Assembly (NCBI GenBank): GCA_030278955.1
Contig: JAOANR010000011.1
Span: 50,812,802-50,876,801 of the forward strand
Direction: 5' to 3'
Length of the DNA stretch: 64,000 nt
DNA from: Hygrophila difformis
Lineage: Eukaryota; Streptophyta; Magnoliopsida; Lamiales; Acanthaceae
The position numbers and the translations under genes were made by a program. This document shows positions 1 through 11,400 of the stretch, piece after piece. The notes under the pieces were generated by a model. That model had not been told where the DNA came from. It made no database searches and saw only the letters and a list, made by a program, of their open reading frames with translations. Numbering within the stretch: the first letter of the stretch is position 1; every line of letters starts with the position of its first letter.

Positions 1-752
1 CGAATGCCTTTTTCACCAGTCTATTTTTAGCAACTCGAATAGTTTGAAGTTTCGTACAGTTCGCATGCGAGTGGCACTCAAATTTCTTTTTCACCACTCT
101 AATATTTGACCACTCGAACGGTTTTCAGATTCACTCGTATGGTTCCTATCTGCCTCGGAAGACAGACTCGATTGCATTCGAGTGACACTCGAAAGATTTT
201 TTCACCACTCTATTTTTTGGCCACTCGAATGGCATGTGAATTCCACTGAATGCCTTTTTCACCAATCTATTTTAGCAACTCGAATGGTTAAGGTTTCACA
301 CAATTCGCATGCGAGTGGCACTCGAATTCCATTTTCACCACTCTAAATTTAGACCACTTGAATGTTTCCAGTTTCACTCGCACGGTTCTAGTCGGCCTCG
401 AAAGACATACTCGATTGCATTCGAGAGGGACTCGAATGACTTTTTCACCACTTTCTCTATGGCTAGTCGAATGGCATGCGAGTGTCGTTCGAATGCCTTT
501 TTCACCAGTCTATTTTTTTGCCACTCGAACGATTTGAAATTTCACACAATTCGCATGCGAGTGGCCCTCGAATGCCTTTTTCACCACTCTATTTTGGCAA
601 CTCGAATGGTTTGAAGTATCACACAATTCGCATGCGAGTGGCACTCGAATTTCTTTTTCACCGGTCTATTTTTTAGCTACTCCAATAGTTTGAAGTTTCA
701 TACAGTTCGCATTCGAGTGCCACTCGAATTCCTTTTCACCATTCTAATATTT
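1..752. repeat. Tandem satellite array, CTCGAAT-rich
   Basis: Imperfect tandem repeats share the core GCATGCGAGTGGCACTCG, followed by AATGCCTTTTTCACCA and TCTATTTT. Good cores start near 65, 307, 554, 630 and 706; weaker ones lie near 180, 238, 416 and 477. The 65-307-554 spacing of 242 and 247 bp suggests a higher-order unit of about 245 bp made of three subunits of about 58-115 bp. The last copies are spaced 76 bp apart. The array is cut by the window start and stops abruptly at about 752 against LINE sequence. Short open frames across it are by-products of the repeats. Confidence 0.85.
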
Positions 753-3160
753 GACAAGCCACTAAGTTTGAGTTCAAGCTTGCGAAGCAACTCATCAAAA
801 TGGCCAGTCCTCAGCCGCCCATGAACTGTCGGAAAACCCAAGTACTTTCCCAAATTCTCGGTAACATCAATTTTTAAATGATGCCGCAACCACTTTTTCT
901 CCATCTCCATCACACCAGGAGAACGAAAAGCTAAAGACTTCATCGGATTCATATATAACCCTGAATTAGCCCCAACCCGCTTGAGCATGGTCGCCATACA
1001 CTCAATACTAGCTTCATTCAAGGCCGAGCAAAATATTAGATCATCAGCAAACATCATATGTGACGCACCAACCCCTCCCGGCTTCAATGTCAGTTGCTGC
1101 CAAGAGCCCTCCTCCACTTTCTCCAAAATCAAACATGTCAATTTCTCCATATAAACAAGTAGGGCGACAACAGATCCCCTTGTCACAAACCCATACCTGC
1201 CTTAATCACCGGAAGTGGCATTCCATTAAACAAGACAGAAAAATTAGAATTACGAACACAAACCATAGTTACCTGGGTTATTCTTGTCGGCGTATCCAAC
1301 TCCCTCAGACATTCATCAACAAAATCCCAACGAACCATATCATATGCCTTAGCCAAATCAATCTTCACCACCACCCCTCTCACCGACGAACGAGCATGCT
1401 TAAGTGTCGAGATAATTTCCTGCAAGAGAATACCATTGTCCGTAGTGCCTCTTCAGGAAGAAAAGTTGACTGATAAGGGCTAATAATGTTTGTTAAAATA
1501 GGCTGCAGCCAATTAACCAATACTTTTATGATGAACTTGAAAGATATATTACACAATGTAAGAGGCCAAAACTGGCTAATAGTCTTCGGCATATCAACTT
1601 TTAGGAGAAGACATAAATAAGCAGACGCTATATCACCAGGTAAAGCACCAAAATCTATAGCCGATCTAACCATCCAGAACATGTTACCAATTAAGTCCGA
1701 ATTAGCTTTGTAGAAAGCCGCCGGAAATCCATTCGGACCTGGCGCAGCATAAGACCACATATGAGATAAGGCCAGCGCCACCTTAGGCTTGGTGACCTCT
1801 TGCTCCAACGCCAACTTCTCATCATCTGAAATAGATGGCAACGGTGGAAGTTCTAGCCAAAATGACTCATCAACTCGATCAGCAAACATATTAGAAAAAT
1901 GATCCAACACATGATTTTGAAGAGCAGTCGGCTGCTGCTCCCACGTTCCATCTCCTAACTCCAATCGACAATATGATTTCTCTTACGATGCACTTTAGTT
2001 TTCGCATGGAAATACTTAGTATTGCGATCCCCAGTCGAACCTATTTATCGCGGGATTTCTGAAACCACAACAACTCGTCATGCTCTAAGACCACCTCCAA
2101 TTCATGTTTCAACTCATCAAGTAACCGACTCATCCATGTCGAATCCACCCTGACCATTCTTTTCTCAAGTCCCGCAATCCGCCACTTGATCCTTCTTTTA
2201 CGATCCGAAGATTCCCAAAAACAACCGCATTAAATTCAAGAGACTTCTCTTGAATCGTACCCAACAATCCTGGCACCGAATCCCCCCCCATCACCAACGG
2301 CCTCCCCCACTACCTTCTTATATTATGCATGCGTTTGCCACACAGCCTCCTGTCTAAATGGCCGTTGAGGACGCTCCCTCGCCTCCTGGCCACACATAAC
2401 CTGAAGCGGACAATGGTCCGACCTCAACCGCCGCAAATGATTCACACACCTACCCTCAAATAAATTAAACCAACCAAAGTTAATAACACATCGATCCAAC
2501 CTCTTAAATATACGTCTCCCCTCACCCACACTCCTCGTCCTAGTGAAGGGATTCCCGACAATATGTGCCGTGAAAACCCCAAAACTATCAAAAGCCAACC
2601 TCAACTCCATAGCATGATCCGCCAGATACACTCCCCCCCCCCCCCCAACTTCATGTTCTGCTAGTATCTCATTCCAATCCCTGATAATCAACCAAGGCCC
2701 TAGAATATGACTAGCCACCTCACACAAGCTCTCCCAATCCCCTTTCCTCATTCGATAATTGGGATTAGCATATATAGTTGTCAGAATCCACGACACATCC
2801 CCTGCCTCAGTTCCCAAAGAAGGATATGCTCCCGGACGTCCCAAACATTCCACTGACAAGAGATAATTAGGGCCATTAAAACCCACACCCCTCCCCTCCC
2901 CCCACAAAAAAAAAAAAAAAAAAAAACCGGCAGCCTCCTGAATAATAGCCTTCACATACCCTAACCACAAGAAAAACTCTGTACACAATCAAATGGACCT
3001 TTCGGCTCCATCAGACAAAGAATATCCGGAAGCTTGTTCCAAGAAATAACCCCACCTTTGAATCGTGCGACTCATAACCCCACAAATGTTCCAAGAAATA
3101 ATGGTAAAATTCTTAAACATAATAAAAATTATGAAAAGCACGCCCATAACACCAGTCACC
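753..3160 (-). pseudogene. LINE ORF2 (endonuclease plus partial reverse transcriptase)
   Basis: The endonuclease begins near 3130 with FTIISWNICG and continues to the motif SDHCPL near 2400; both are hallmarks of the EEP/AP-endonuclease fold of L1 elements. Reverse transcriptase follows in several frames. AAPGPNGFPAAFYK lies near 1740, VVKIDLAKAYDMVRWDFV near 1345, and the catalytic-loop equivalent FADDLIF near 1040. The sequence then breaks off at KLSGL near 755. The conserved YQSTFLP stretch and the FADD motif remain readable, but several frameshifts and stops separate them. The RT C-terminus, zinc finger and RNase H are absent. Confidence 0.8.
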
Positions 3161-4620
3161 CTAACTAGACTGAGAACTAGTCTTCGCCGCATCAGCCCAA
3201 CACTCCGACTCTTTCGCCTCCTCGTTCGTATCCATCTTACCATCCTCCTCATGTGCTTTATCCAAGAGCAATAATACACCCCCTGACTGCACATGCACAC
3301 GTGAAGGTACTTCAGGATCCGACTCACTATCATTCTGGGACTTCAACCTAGCTCTCTTAGTCTCCATGTGATAATCGCGCCTCCCATTCCACTTGCCCTC
3401 ACCCCACCGCCGATTGGCTACCGGGATCGAAACCAGTGGTAATGTAGTCTCTACCACCACCTTATCTCCACCTGTTGCCTCCCCCTCCACATCATCAACC
3501 CCATGAGCCTCGCTCTCCTGACCACCCTTAGTACCAGTCTCCATATCCCCATTGTTAACCTTGTCCTTGGGAGCATACCATGCCCTTCCCTTACAACCAT
3601 TACGATTGCGACGCCTGACCATCGTGGTCCAATCACCATAAACGTCGCCTGCCACCAACAGCCCCGCCAATGATCCCTCGGCCATAACCTCATCCCCCTT
3701 CACAACAGGTTCCTCTACCACCTCCTTCCCTCTTCGTTGTCCCCATTCCTCAACCACCGGCTTCTCCACATCTGCCTCCTTTGCCCCATGATCCCCTTGT
3801 GCCGCATCTGTACCCTCCTCAGTAGTAACATCCGCCTTGGTCGGACATCCCATCTCAAGATGCCCATACTTCCCACAGGATTTGCACATAAGGTGTAAAC
3901 CTTCATAGGATATCGTAACCCATGAGTTGTTAACAAGTAACTTCCCCGCCACAGGTTTTGTAAGATCAAGCACGACACAAAACCTGGCAAAACGTCCTTT
4001 ATCAGTAGTCCGAGTACACGGATCAAATTTCACAACCTCACCAATACTCGATGCCAGTGCCCACAGAATATCAGTACTATAGGGATGAAGCTTCAGTCCA
4101 TTCAACCTCGCCCAGACCATAGTTTTATTCACCTTTGTAGTAGCCGGATCAAATTCCCTTGTCCAAGGCATTATTGCAAAATAATGATCAAACACCATCC
4201 AGGGCCCTCCATTGACAACCTTCTCTTGATCCTCCATCGACTCAAACCGTACCACAAAGCAACCATATCCTACGTCAATCAAGTCCACAGTCCCTTTCGG
4301 CTTCCATGCACCCTTCAGCCGATCGTTGAGCACCAAGTACCCTACATACCGACCAAGCACCTTAACCACCAGTGCCGATTCCAAACCCGCCCAGCCTCCA
4401 TCTCAACACTTCCATCAATCACATAACAAGGCACCACCGGATTCCCATCCACAAACGACTTAGTAATCAGTTTTTCCGCAATAAGGTCGCGCTGAGGAAC
4501 AAATGAAGGCGGCGGCGCCTCAGTCCCGGTCAATATGTCCCTGAAAGATCGAGTCTTTGGCATTGATGCCGATGACCCTGGGGGATCGCCTACCGTGTCT
4601 CCAGAGCAAACCCTAGCCAT
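3161..4620 (-). pseudogene. LINE ORF1 (DUF4283 plus CCHC zinc knuckle), frameshifted
   Basis: The likely start is the ATG at 4620. An opening frame of about 80 codons passes by frameshift near 4380 into a 407-codon frame. That frame contains a DUF4283-like region (residues such as WKPKGTVDLIDVGYGCFVVRF and GGPWMVFDHYFAI) and then a zinc knuckle reading CKSCGKYGHLEMGC, followed by a charged, low-complexity tail. This is the typical nucleic-acid-binding ORF1 of plant L1 elements. The frameshift between the start and the DUF4283 part makes an intact product unlikely. Confidence 0.8.
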
Positions 4621-4799
4621 CTATATTTCAAGTTTTCCCATTCTAGTTTACCATTGATACCATCATATCACATTAATAAATAAATATATTAAAATTTCCA
4701 ACATACAACTATCACATCACACATAAAATAAATCAATTAAAAATTCAAATACATTATACAATCACATCACATAAATTCTTAACTTACCCCACTTTAAAC

Positions 4800-4890
4800 A
4801 CTAATCTATCCCTACATTAAATATTAACTATCCCCATATGAAATACCATGCCCAAAAGGAAATGGGACACTATTAGTGGGACGGAGGGAG
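4800..4890. repeat. Right-end remnant of a Stowaway-like MITE
   Basis: The end GTGGGACGGAGGGAG is followed by TA (4891-4892), and the preceding sequence resembles the right end of the element at 5432-5884. No matching left end is found: sequence before about 4790 is AT-rich and leads into the 5' side of the LINE. This is a half element. Confidence 0.6.
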
Positions 4891-5108
4891 TAATTCTTAA
4901 TAAATAACTAATAATATTTCAACCATATTAGTAAATTGGCCTGAAATTATTGTACAAGATGATTAAGACCGGATAGTGTTATTGCTCCATAGTCTTACTT
5001 TTCAAGTATATGTCCTATATAATTTGGTGTTCATTCGGAAAATTCAACAAGGATATTAGTATGTAAGACTCATATTAATAAAACTTATTTTTATAAAACT
5101 AATGTTCT

Positions 5109-5109
<1 letters not shown>

Positions 5110-5147
<38 letters not shown>

Positions 5148-5182
5148 TAAACCAATGTTCTTTAAAAATATGCAAGACCGGA

Positions 5183-5217
<35 letters not shown>
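5110..5217. repeat. Paired (AAT)n and (ATT)n microsatellites in inverted orientation
   Basis: An (AAT)n run at about 5111-5148 and an (ATT)n run at about 5186-5217 are reverse complements separated by about 37 bp, so single strands could form a long hairpin. AATGTTCTTTAA occurs just before the first array and again between the two. Confidence 0.85.
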
Positions 5218-5431
5218 TTATTTTATTGGAACCAGACCAAATGAATTTAGATCATACCTCACATCGAATCAAATTAGAACAAAAACATTCAAAACAAACC
5301 AAACAAATTCAGACAAAATCAAACTAAAATCTTAAAAGCTCAGATCATAAGCCTATTTGACCTAGAGCATGGCCTCAACCACATGACCAAAATCCCCTCA
5401 TTAGCACTTTACTGCGTATTTAACTTTATTA

Positions 5432-5884
5432 CTCCCTCCGTCCCAATATTAGTGGCCCCTTTCTTTTGGGCACGGTAATTTAGGTAGTGGGATTTAGTAG
5501 TTAAAGTGGTGTGATTAAATTTGACTAATTCATCCATCTAATTTATAATGGTTACATTTGACTTTTAACCATATTTATTATTTAACTTTGACTTAATGTT
5601 ATCGTAATGATGTAGAAAGACAAAAATAGTCAAGTGTGATCTTGTTGGAATCGTCTAATCGTATAGTTTTAAAATATATATTTTATATAATTTTTATTTA
5701 TACCCATTTTGAGATATTAATGGTTAAACATATATAGGGACTTTGTGCAGAAAGTACAATTGTCATTATTGTGGGGTTTTTAATCATGTTTATGTTAATC
5801 TAATTTACTTAAAAGGGAAAGTGGCCACTTTTAATGGGACACCCCAAAAAGGAATAGTGGCCACTTTTAATGGGACGGAGGGAG
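5432..5884. mobile_element. Stowaway-like MITE (453 bp)
   Basis: It has inverted ends CTCCCTCCGTCCCA and its complement, flanked by TA at 5430-5431 and 5885-5886, the target duplication expected of Tc1/mariner Stowaway elements. It is longer than its relatives here. Its middle carries the core seen in the other copies (GATCTTGTTGGAATCGTCT and a TTTGAGATATTAATGG-like stretch), so it may be one MITE inserted into another. Confidence 0.85.
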
Positions 5885-5895
5885 TATGTACTATT

Positions 5896-6083
5896 GACCA
5901 ATAGCAGTTGCCTTGAGTGGATGGGCGCTTTAATCGCTTAAGCAAGGTCTCGGGTTCGAGCCTTGTGTATGCAAAAAACTGCTTTGGAATAGGCGCCCTT
6001 AATTGCCCTTGCAGATCTTCGAGAGATTAGTCTTGGGTCCAATATGGCCTGAGGATACCCTGGTATTCACCTAAAAACTTTAT
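5896..6083 (+). mobile_element. tRNA-derived SINE, copy 1
   Basis: This is near-identical to the copy at 56084-56270. It has an RNA polymerase III A box (TGCCTTGAGTGG, 5909-5920) and B box (GGTTCGAGCC, about 5953-5962), then a tRNA-unrelated body with TAGTCTTGGGTCCAATATGG. It is bounded by an 11-bp target duplication TATGTACTATT (5885-5895 and 6084-6094), the first bases of which are the right TA of the neighbouring MITE. It therefore inserted after that MITE. No long A-tail is visible. Confidence 0.85.
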
Positions 6084-6094
6084 TATGTACTATT

Positions 6095-7440
6095 TAACTA
6101 TTTATTGTGCATGGAACATGGATAGCCTTGCCCGCGTAGAAATTCTCTCGTTTTCCCATCCTGACCAACCACAACTACCAATAGTTAGCCAGAGAATATA
6201 AATGGTCGGTTAAAGGTTACACTTCAGCTTCGTATTCAAAATATACCTGTAACCTACAAATTAATGTATTCTTAATTTCACATTGATTTTTTATTTTCTG
6301 ATTTTATTATGATAATGGGTGATCCACTTCCAACCTTCTAGTCCCTCTAAAATGTAACGCAGGTTACGCAGTTCATTTGATTTCTTAAATAGTAATACAA
6401 TTACTTTAATCCATTTAATATATTGTTTGATTTCTGGATATAATATACTTTTAAAATTATTAATAATTTAAAATATACTTACTCCTCATAATAAAATATT
6501 ATGGAATGTGCTAATTATAGTTATACAAGTTTTATTATAGTTTTATTTATTATAGCCAAGTTGGATTTTTTTTAGAATCTCCTTGTCGTATAATTTTTAA
6601 ATATCGAACTTTTAAAATTTTTACTTGTACTGAATATGAGTTATTAATGATTAAAATTGTAAATTGACCTACGTGAAAAGTTGGTTTGTAAGAAATATTT
6701 TGAGACTCGATTATATAAAATACAACAAAAAAATTATATAAAATACTAAGTATATTTTAAAATTATACAACAAAATATTTATTTTTTCAATATATACATA
6801 GATATGGGATAATGACCAAATAAGTCCTGTAGCTTACCTCTAATTTCTATTTAGTCCAGAAAGTATTGGAATTATCAAAATAGTCCTATAAGTTAACTGT
6901 TTATAATCAAAATGGTCCTATAAGTTTTTAAATTACCGATATCGTCCAGCAACTTTTATTTTCCGACCAATTTAGTCCTGAGGCATTTTGACATATTACT
7001 TTTTGGTCCTTAGACTTAAAAATTACTAGCCTTGCCCAAAAAATATATATTTTGTGAAGTATTAGTCCTCATAACATATTTATATTTCTAAAATATATAT
7101 TTATTTGTTGAATGTTTATTTAATTTTCGGAAGCACCGAGTCATTTAAGTGGATTTACATTGGGGTCAAATTATTATAAAATAAAAATTATGTGATATAA
7201 ATATGCTAAAAAACTATTTTGGTGATGATTATGAACAATTAAGTTACATGATCATTTTCGTAATTCATATACAAAAATTTGGACAGGATCCCCTTAAAAT
7301 ATCAATATTCTAGTCTTTTTTTGATGTAGCCTCGGTATTAGGAGTATTATGCAACAGAACCTTCTTCAATGACTCAATGCAGGTCAGCAACGAAGACGGC
7401 TAGTTGAATCCACGTTCGTGTTAGTCGGCTCCGAATTTTC
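6095..7440. other. Intergenic AT-rich DNA with degenerate repeats
   Basis: No gene was recognised. Around 6560-6690 lies a degraded copy of the Stowaway core (CTCCTTGTCGTATAATTTTT and GAGTTATTAATGATTAAAA) without clear ends. At about 6805-7060 a phrase like AATAGTCCTATAAGTT recurs three to five times with variation (TAGTCCAGAAAG, TAGTCCTATAAG, GGTCCTATAAG, TAGTCCTGAGG), a dispersed plant repeat of unknown class. The rest is AT-rich spacer upstream of the NIPA8-like gene. Confidence 0.5.
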
Positions 7441-8414
7441 GTTACACGACAAAATTTGTCCTTGCTCCCCGCCTAAATTCTAATTGTCCCTCTGTAAAAA
7501 ATCTCATTATTTTTTCGAAGCACCGTTTTAAATTCTTCTATATCCCAAATTTTCAATTTCAAGTCTATTCCGTTTCTTCGAATCTACGGTTTTCGGCGTT
7601 CGCTGTTTGATATTGCCCAGCGTTTTCATTTTGTCAATTGATTTTTGGGGTTAGATTCTTTTCGATCTGGAATTCTAGATGCCTTCACTGTATTGATTGG
7701 ATTTTATCGCTTTTTGATATTTGGTTTGCATTCTCACAATGCCATTGCCCATTTTGGCAGATTACAAGCTTTTGAATTACCTGAAAAAATTGTCTTAATT
7801 ATCATCTGGTTGGATCTGAAGAGGAATGAATCCTTGGTAAATCGGAAACCTAGCTGCTGTGGCTGCTGCATGTCCATTATCTCTGTCCCGTAATTGCTTC
7901 CTACTTACGATTGTGAGCCTTGGTCTTATGCACACCCGCAAAAGGCGCAGCTTCGGTAATCACACTCCATTCTTTCCCAGATCCTAATTGCAATTATCCT
8001 TTCCAGATCTTATATGGCGGCAGCTGTTGCTGCTTTCCTATAATAACCTTCGCTTTTACTCTGATTTTAAATTATAATGCTTTTAATTTGGTTTTAAATT
8101 ATAATTTGCTCTGTTGGTCTTGTTTGATTATCAATTGCTGTTAATCACTTCACTTCCTATTTCTAATTGATTTTGTGCTCTGTTTTACACTCTACTGCTT
8201 TTTTCTAGGTCTTGCCATTCCTTCCAGCCACCAGCACATATAATAGGGGTAGAATGTTAAGGGATAAGTTCTATCGTAGAACCAGCTCCGAAAAAGAAAA
8301 TTCCCAGCTGGTGTAATTTATTATTTGAACTTGGTGTTGCAATCACAGATGAATGCATAAACTGTGTAAGCGTTTTGTACAGAATTTTTAACAGCCTACA
8401 GAACAACATAACCT
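7441..8414 (+). promoter_or_regulatory. Probable promoter and spliced 5' UTR of the NIPA8-like gene
   Basis: The stretch before the start codon at 8415 changes from AT-rich spacer to mixed, pyrimidine-rich sequence at about 7440. It holds no long coding frame, and the 82-codon and 74-codon open frames here match nothing recognised. A good acceptor (TTTTTTCTAG, ending 8208) suggests a 5'-UTR intron with a last non-coding exon at about 8209-8414. The transcription start cannot be placed from sequence alone. Confidence 0.4.
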
Positions 8415-11400
8415 ATGGTGGAGTGGATTGTTGGAGCATTCATAAACCTTTTTGGCAGCATTGCTATCAATTTTGGGACAAACCTTCTTAAATTGGGCCA
8501 TGATGAGGTACACAGGGTTTTACATATAAATGTTTCCTAAACACTAATGAACCCTTAAGATATTAAAATTGAACCACTGATATTCATTTGATGTATTGCT
8601 CTCCTAAATAGTATTTAGTTTATGTTGCTGTTAGGAATAGCAAAACTGGCAGTCTGGCACATCATGTGCATGAATGACATGATGGTAGCCACAATGTAAA
8701 TTCTTTGCGATGCTAGCTTATAATAGAATATTCGACGCCGGAGATTTTGAATTTTGGTGCAATCCACATTGATGCCTTGTCTATATTTTCTGACCAAATG
8801 TTGATGGTTTTGATCTGATGATTAAGCAAATTGTTTTATCAACTAATTGCACTCTGATCCTTGCTTTTATTGTTCATTTCTTATTTCCATTCCTTTAATT
8901 TTGGTTTAGTTCATTACGTGAGCCTCCAAACAGGATGGTAATAAGGTGGTAATAGCGACTAGCACAACCTTGTATGATTTTTTGGCCATGAGGTTAACCA
9001 CTGGGGAAGAATTATGGCTTTATCAGTGAGTTAAAAGCTGTAAATACTAAATAGGAGTAGCATGTAAAGAGATTTTAAAAACTAGGAGGAGAAATGTTTT
9101 ATTATCACAATGGCTGAAGTATGGAAGAGTAGTCTGACACACAGATTAGACTCATAATACATGCCCAAGCGAAATTAACTCGACTATCCATTGTTAGCAT
9201 GAAGTAAACAAGCTGTGAATGTTATTCTGTTGTGTTTATAATGGTTCAGTCATTCTTTTGTTTTTGCATAAGATTTTTAAAACTATGCACATTTTGCAAT
9301 GTTAATGTTTTTACTACAGTAAAATGTTATAAAACTTGAGTTATGTCCTGTGCTTTGTTGATAATTTCAATGAGTGTCATTCCCTATTCTATTCCTCCTT
9401 GCGTAAATTAATGCAGGGACAAAAGAGAACATATTAACTGTAGTCTTTCATTGGCAGAGGGAAAGATATTCTATGGTTGGCCATGAAGGGATGAATGGAA
9501 AAGGTTTCATGAAGCCCATCATATACTTCCAGACCTGGAGAATTGGTAGACACTAATTTGATGTTATCTTGTTTTGAGTAAATATAAGCAGCATCTCTTT
9601 CCTATGTCATAATGGTGGTGAGTGAAATTTTAATCTTAATGCATGCAGGTATTCTTTTTTTCATTTTTGGAAATTCTCTTAATTTCATTTCCTTCGGCTA
9701 TGCCGCTCAGGTGAGGAATGGATAAGGTTTGCTTTTGGGGTGAACCTTGTGAAGAGATCTATGTTTTTAGCATTTTAAAAAATCTTCATGGCTGTTGATA
9801 TGTGCTGAATTCATCTAATTATTTCAGCAAAAATCATTCTTTCTCGTATATGGGGTAATTTTGTTTGGCCATGTTGCAGTCTCTCCTTGCCGCTCTGGGA
9901 TCAATCCAATTTGTTTCAAACATTGCATTTGCCTACTTCGTGCTAAATAAAACCGTGACCATCAAGTATGTAATCTAAATTCTTGAGCTTGAATGTAGTT
10001 CTCCTATAACTAAATTTCATTTCCTTAATCCTTTACCAACCCTATAAATTCAGGTAGTTGATATCATTAATCTACTCTTTTACAGTGTACTGGTTGCTAC
10101 AGCCTTTATTGTTCTTGGGAACATTTTCCTTGTGGCCTTTGGGAACCACCAGTCACCAGGTTTGTTGTGAATATGAATGTCAATATGTTCTAAGGTTTTC
10201 TGTTACGAGGTGTACCCAACCCTTTTCTGATATGAATTCAAATCTTCGAACAAATGGGAGGGGTATATATATATATATATATATCTTGAACTTTTAATCG
10301 TAAAAAATGGGAGGGGTATCTTCCTGTGAATGTTTAACAGGTTTGTTTAAGTTTTTAAAACCATGAATCCAGTTAGTTTCATGAGCAGAAGTTTTTCAAT
10401 AATACTTTAGATATATGGCTCTAGTGTGGAACATTTTGTTCTGGGCAAGATAAAATTGATGGATAACATGGATTGCATGTTTGGTAGGCATGGAATATGC
10501 AAGATTGAAGACTTCTTCACTTATTTTAAGCAGTTTTTTTGTGGGTATCCCATCACTTTCCGCTGATATGAAAGCTTAGTTACTGTTTGCAGTATGGTTT
10601 ATTTAGAAAAGGGAGCCCCTCTTGGAGTTTTCGTGCTTTTAGCCTACTAAACGTGCAGTTTTAGCCAACAAAAAAAAAAATTGTTGCAAAATAGAATAGC
10701 AAAAATAGGCTTATACTATGAATGCAATGATAAACTTGGGATGTAAATGAAATTCATGGTTAAATTAGAATCTTTATATTACAAAACTAATAAGTAAACA
10801 TTGAATATGAATATGTAAACATATAATATTCAATTATTTCATAATTTATTTTCTGACAACAGTTAATAAGTCAATCATCAGATATTTGATTTTCTGACTC
10901 CCTTGTGTTGAACATGGATGTGTGTAGTTCAAACAACCATCCAACCGGATAAGTTTGGGAACTGCTAAATAAACTAAGCTAAGCCTAATCTCACAAGTCC
11001 AGGAAGCAAACATGGACGAAGTTAATTAAGGAGAATTCTGAAATTAAAAGTGATTAAAAAATAAATTGAAGATCACTCAAACTAGGATTGGATTCCTGAA
11101 AAATTTTTAATAAATCAAGGTATCTAGTCAGTCTATGCATGTTAATATTCAATTCTTTTACTCCACTTATGATCAAAATTTGATCTTTTAATCCTTGGGT
11201 TTAAATCTAAAGCTCACAATTTCCTTGGGAAATTTGTGTGACCTGTGGCTTCTCTGTGTGGGTTCATTATGTTATGATATATTGATTAATCTTTTTACCC
11301 ATTAGCCCCCTATTTTATCTCAAGATAACTCATTTATGCGAGCTATCATCCGTGGAGTATAGTGAACTTGTTCATTGGAAAACCACAAGCAATAACTAAG

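Larger units (their letters stand above)
753..4650 (-). mobile_element. L1-type LINE retrotransposon, degenerate, missing its 3' end
   Basis: Read on the minus strand this stretch carries, in order, an ORF1 with a DUF4283-like domain and a CCHC zinc knuckle, an endonuclease, and a reverse transcriptase: the order of plant L1-type LINEs. Frames are broken by shifts and stops, by a 21-A run (2906-2926) and by a 14-C run (2633-2646), so it is dead. Unusually for a LINE the 5' end is present and the 3' part (late RT, zinc finger, RNase H, poly-A) is missing. The sequence breaks inside RT, directly against the satellite, so the loss came after insertion, by recombination or deletion. Confidence 0.85.

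Noticed and set aside
309..676. Open frames in the satellite with repeated RVALEF and FHHS words
   Set aside because: They follow the tandem DNA repeat in shifting frames and have no independent evidence of coding.
5905..5965. A tRNA gene
   Set aside because: A and B boxes are present, but no cloverleaf with acceptor pairing is evident. The same sequence recurs at 56084 with a shared non-tRNA body and target duplications, so it is a SINE.
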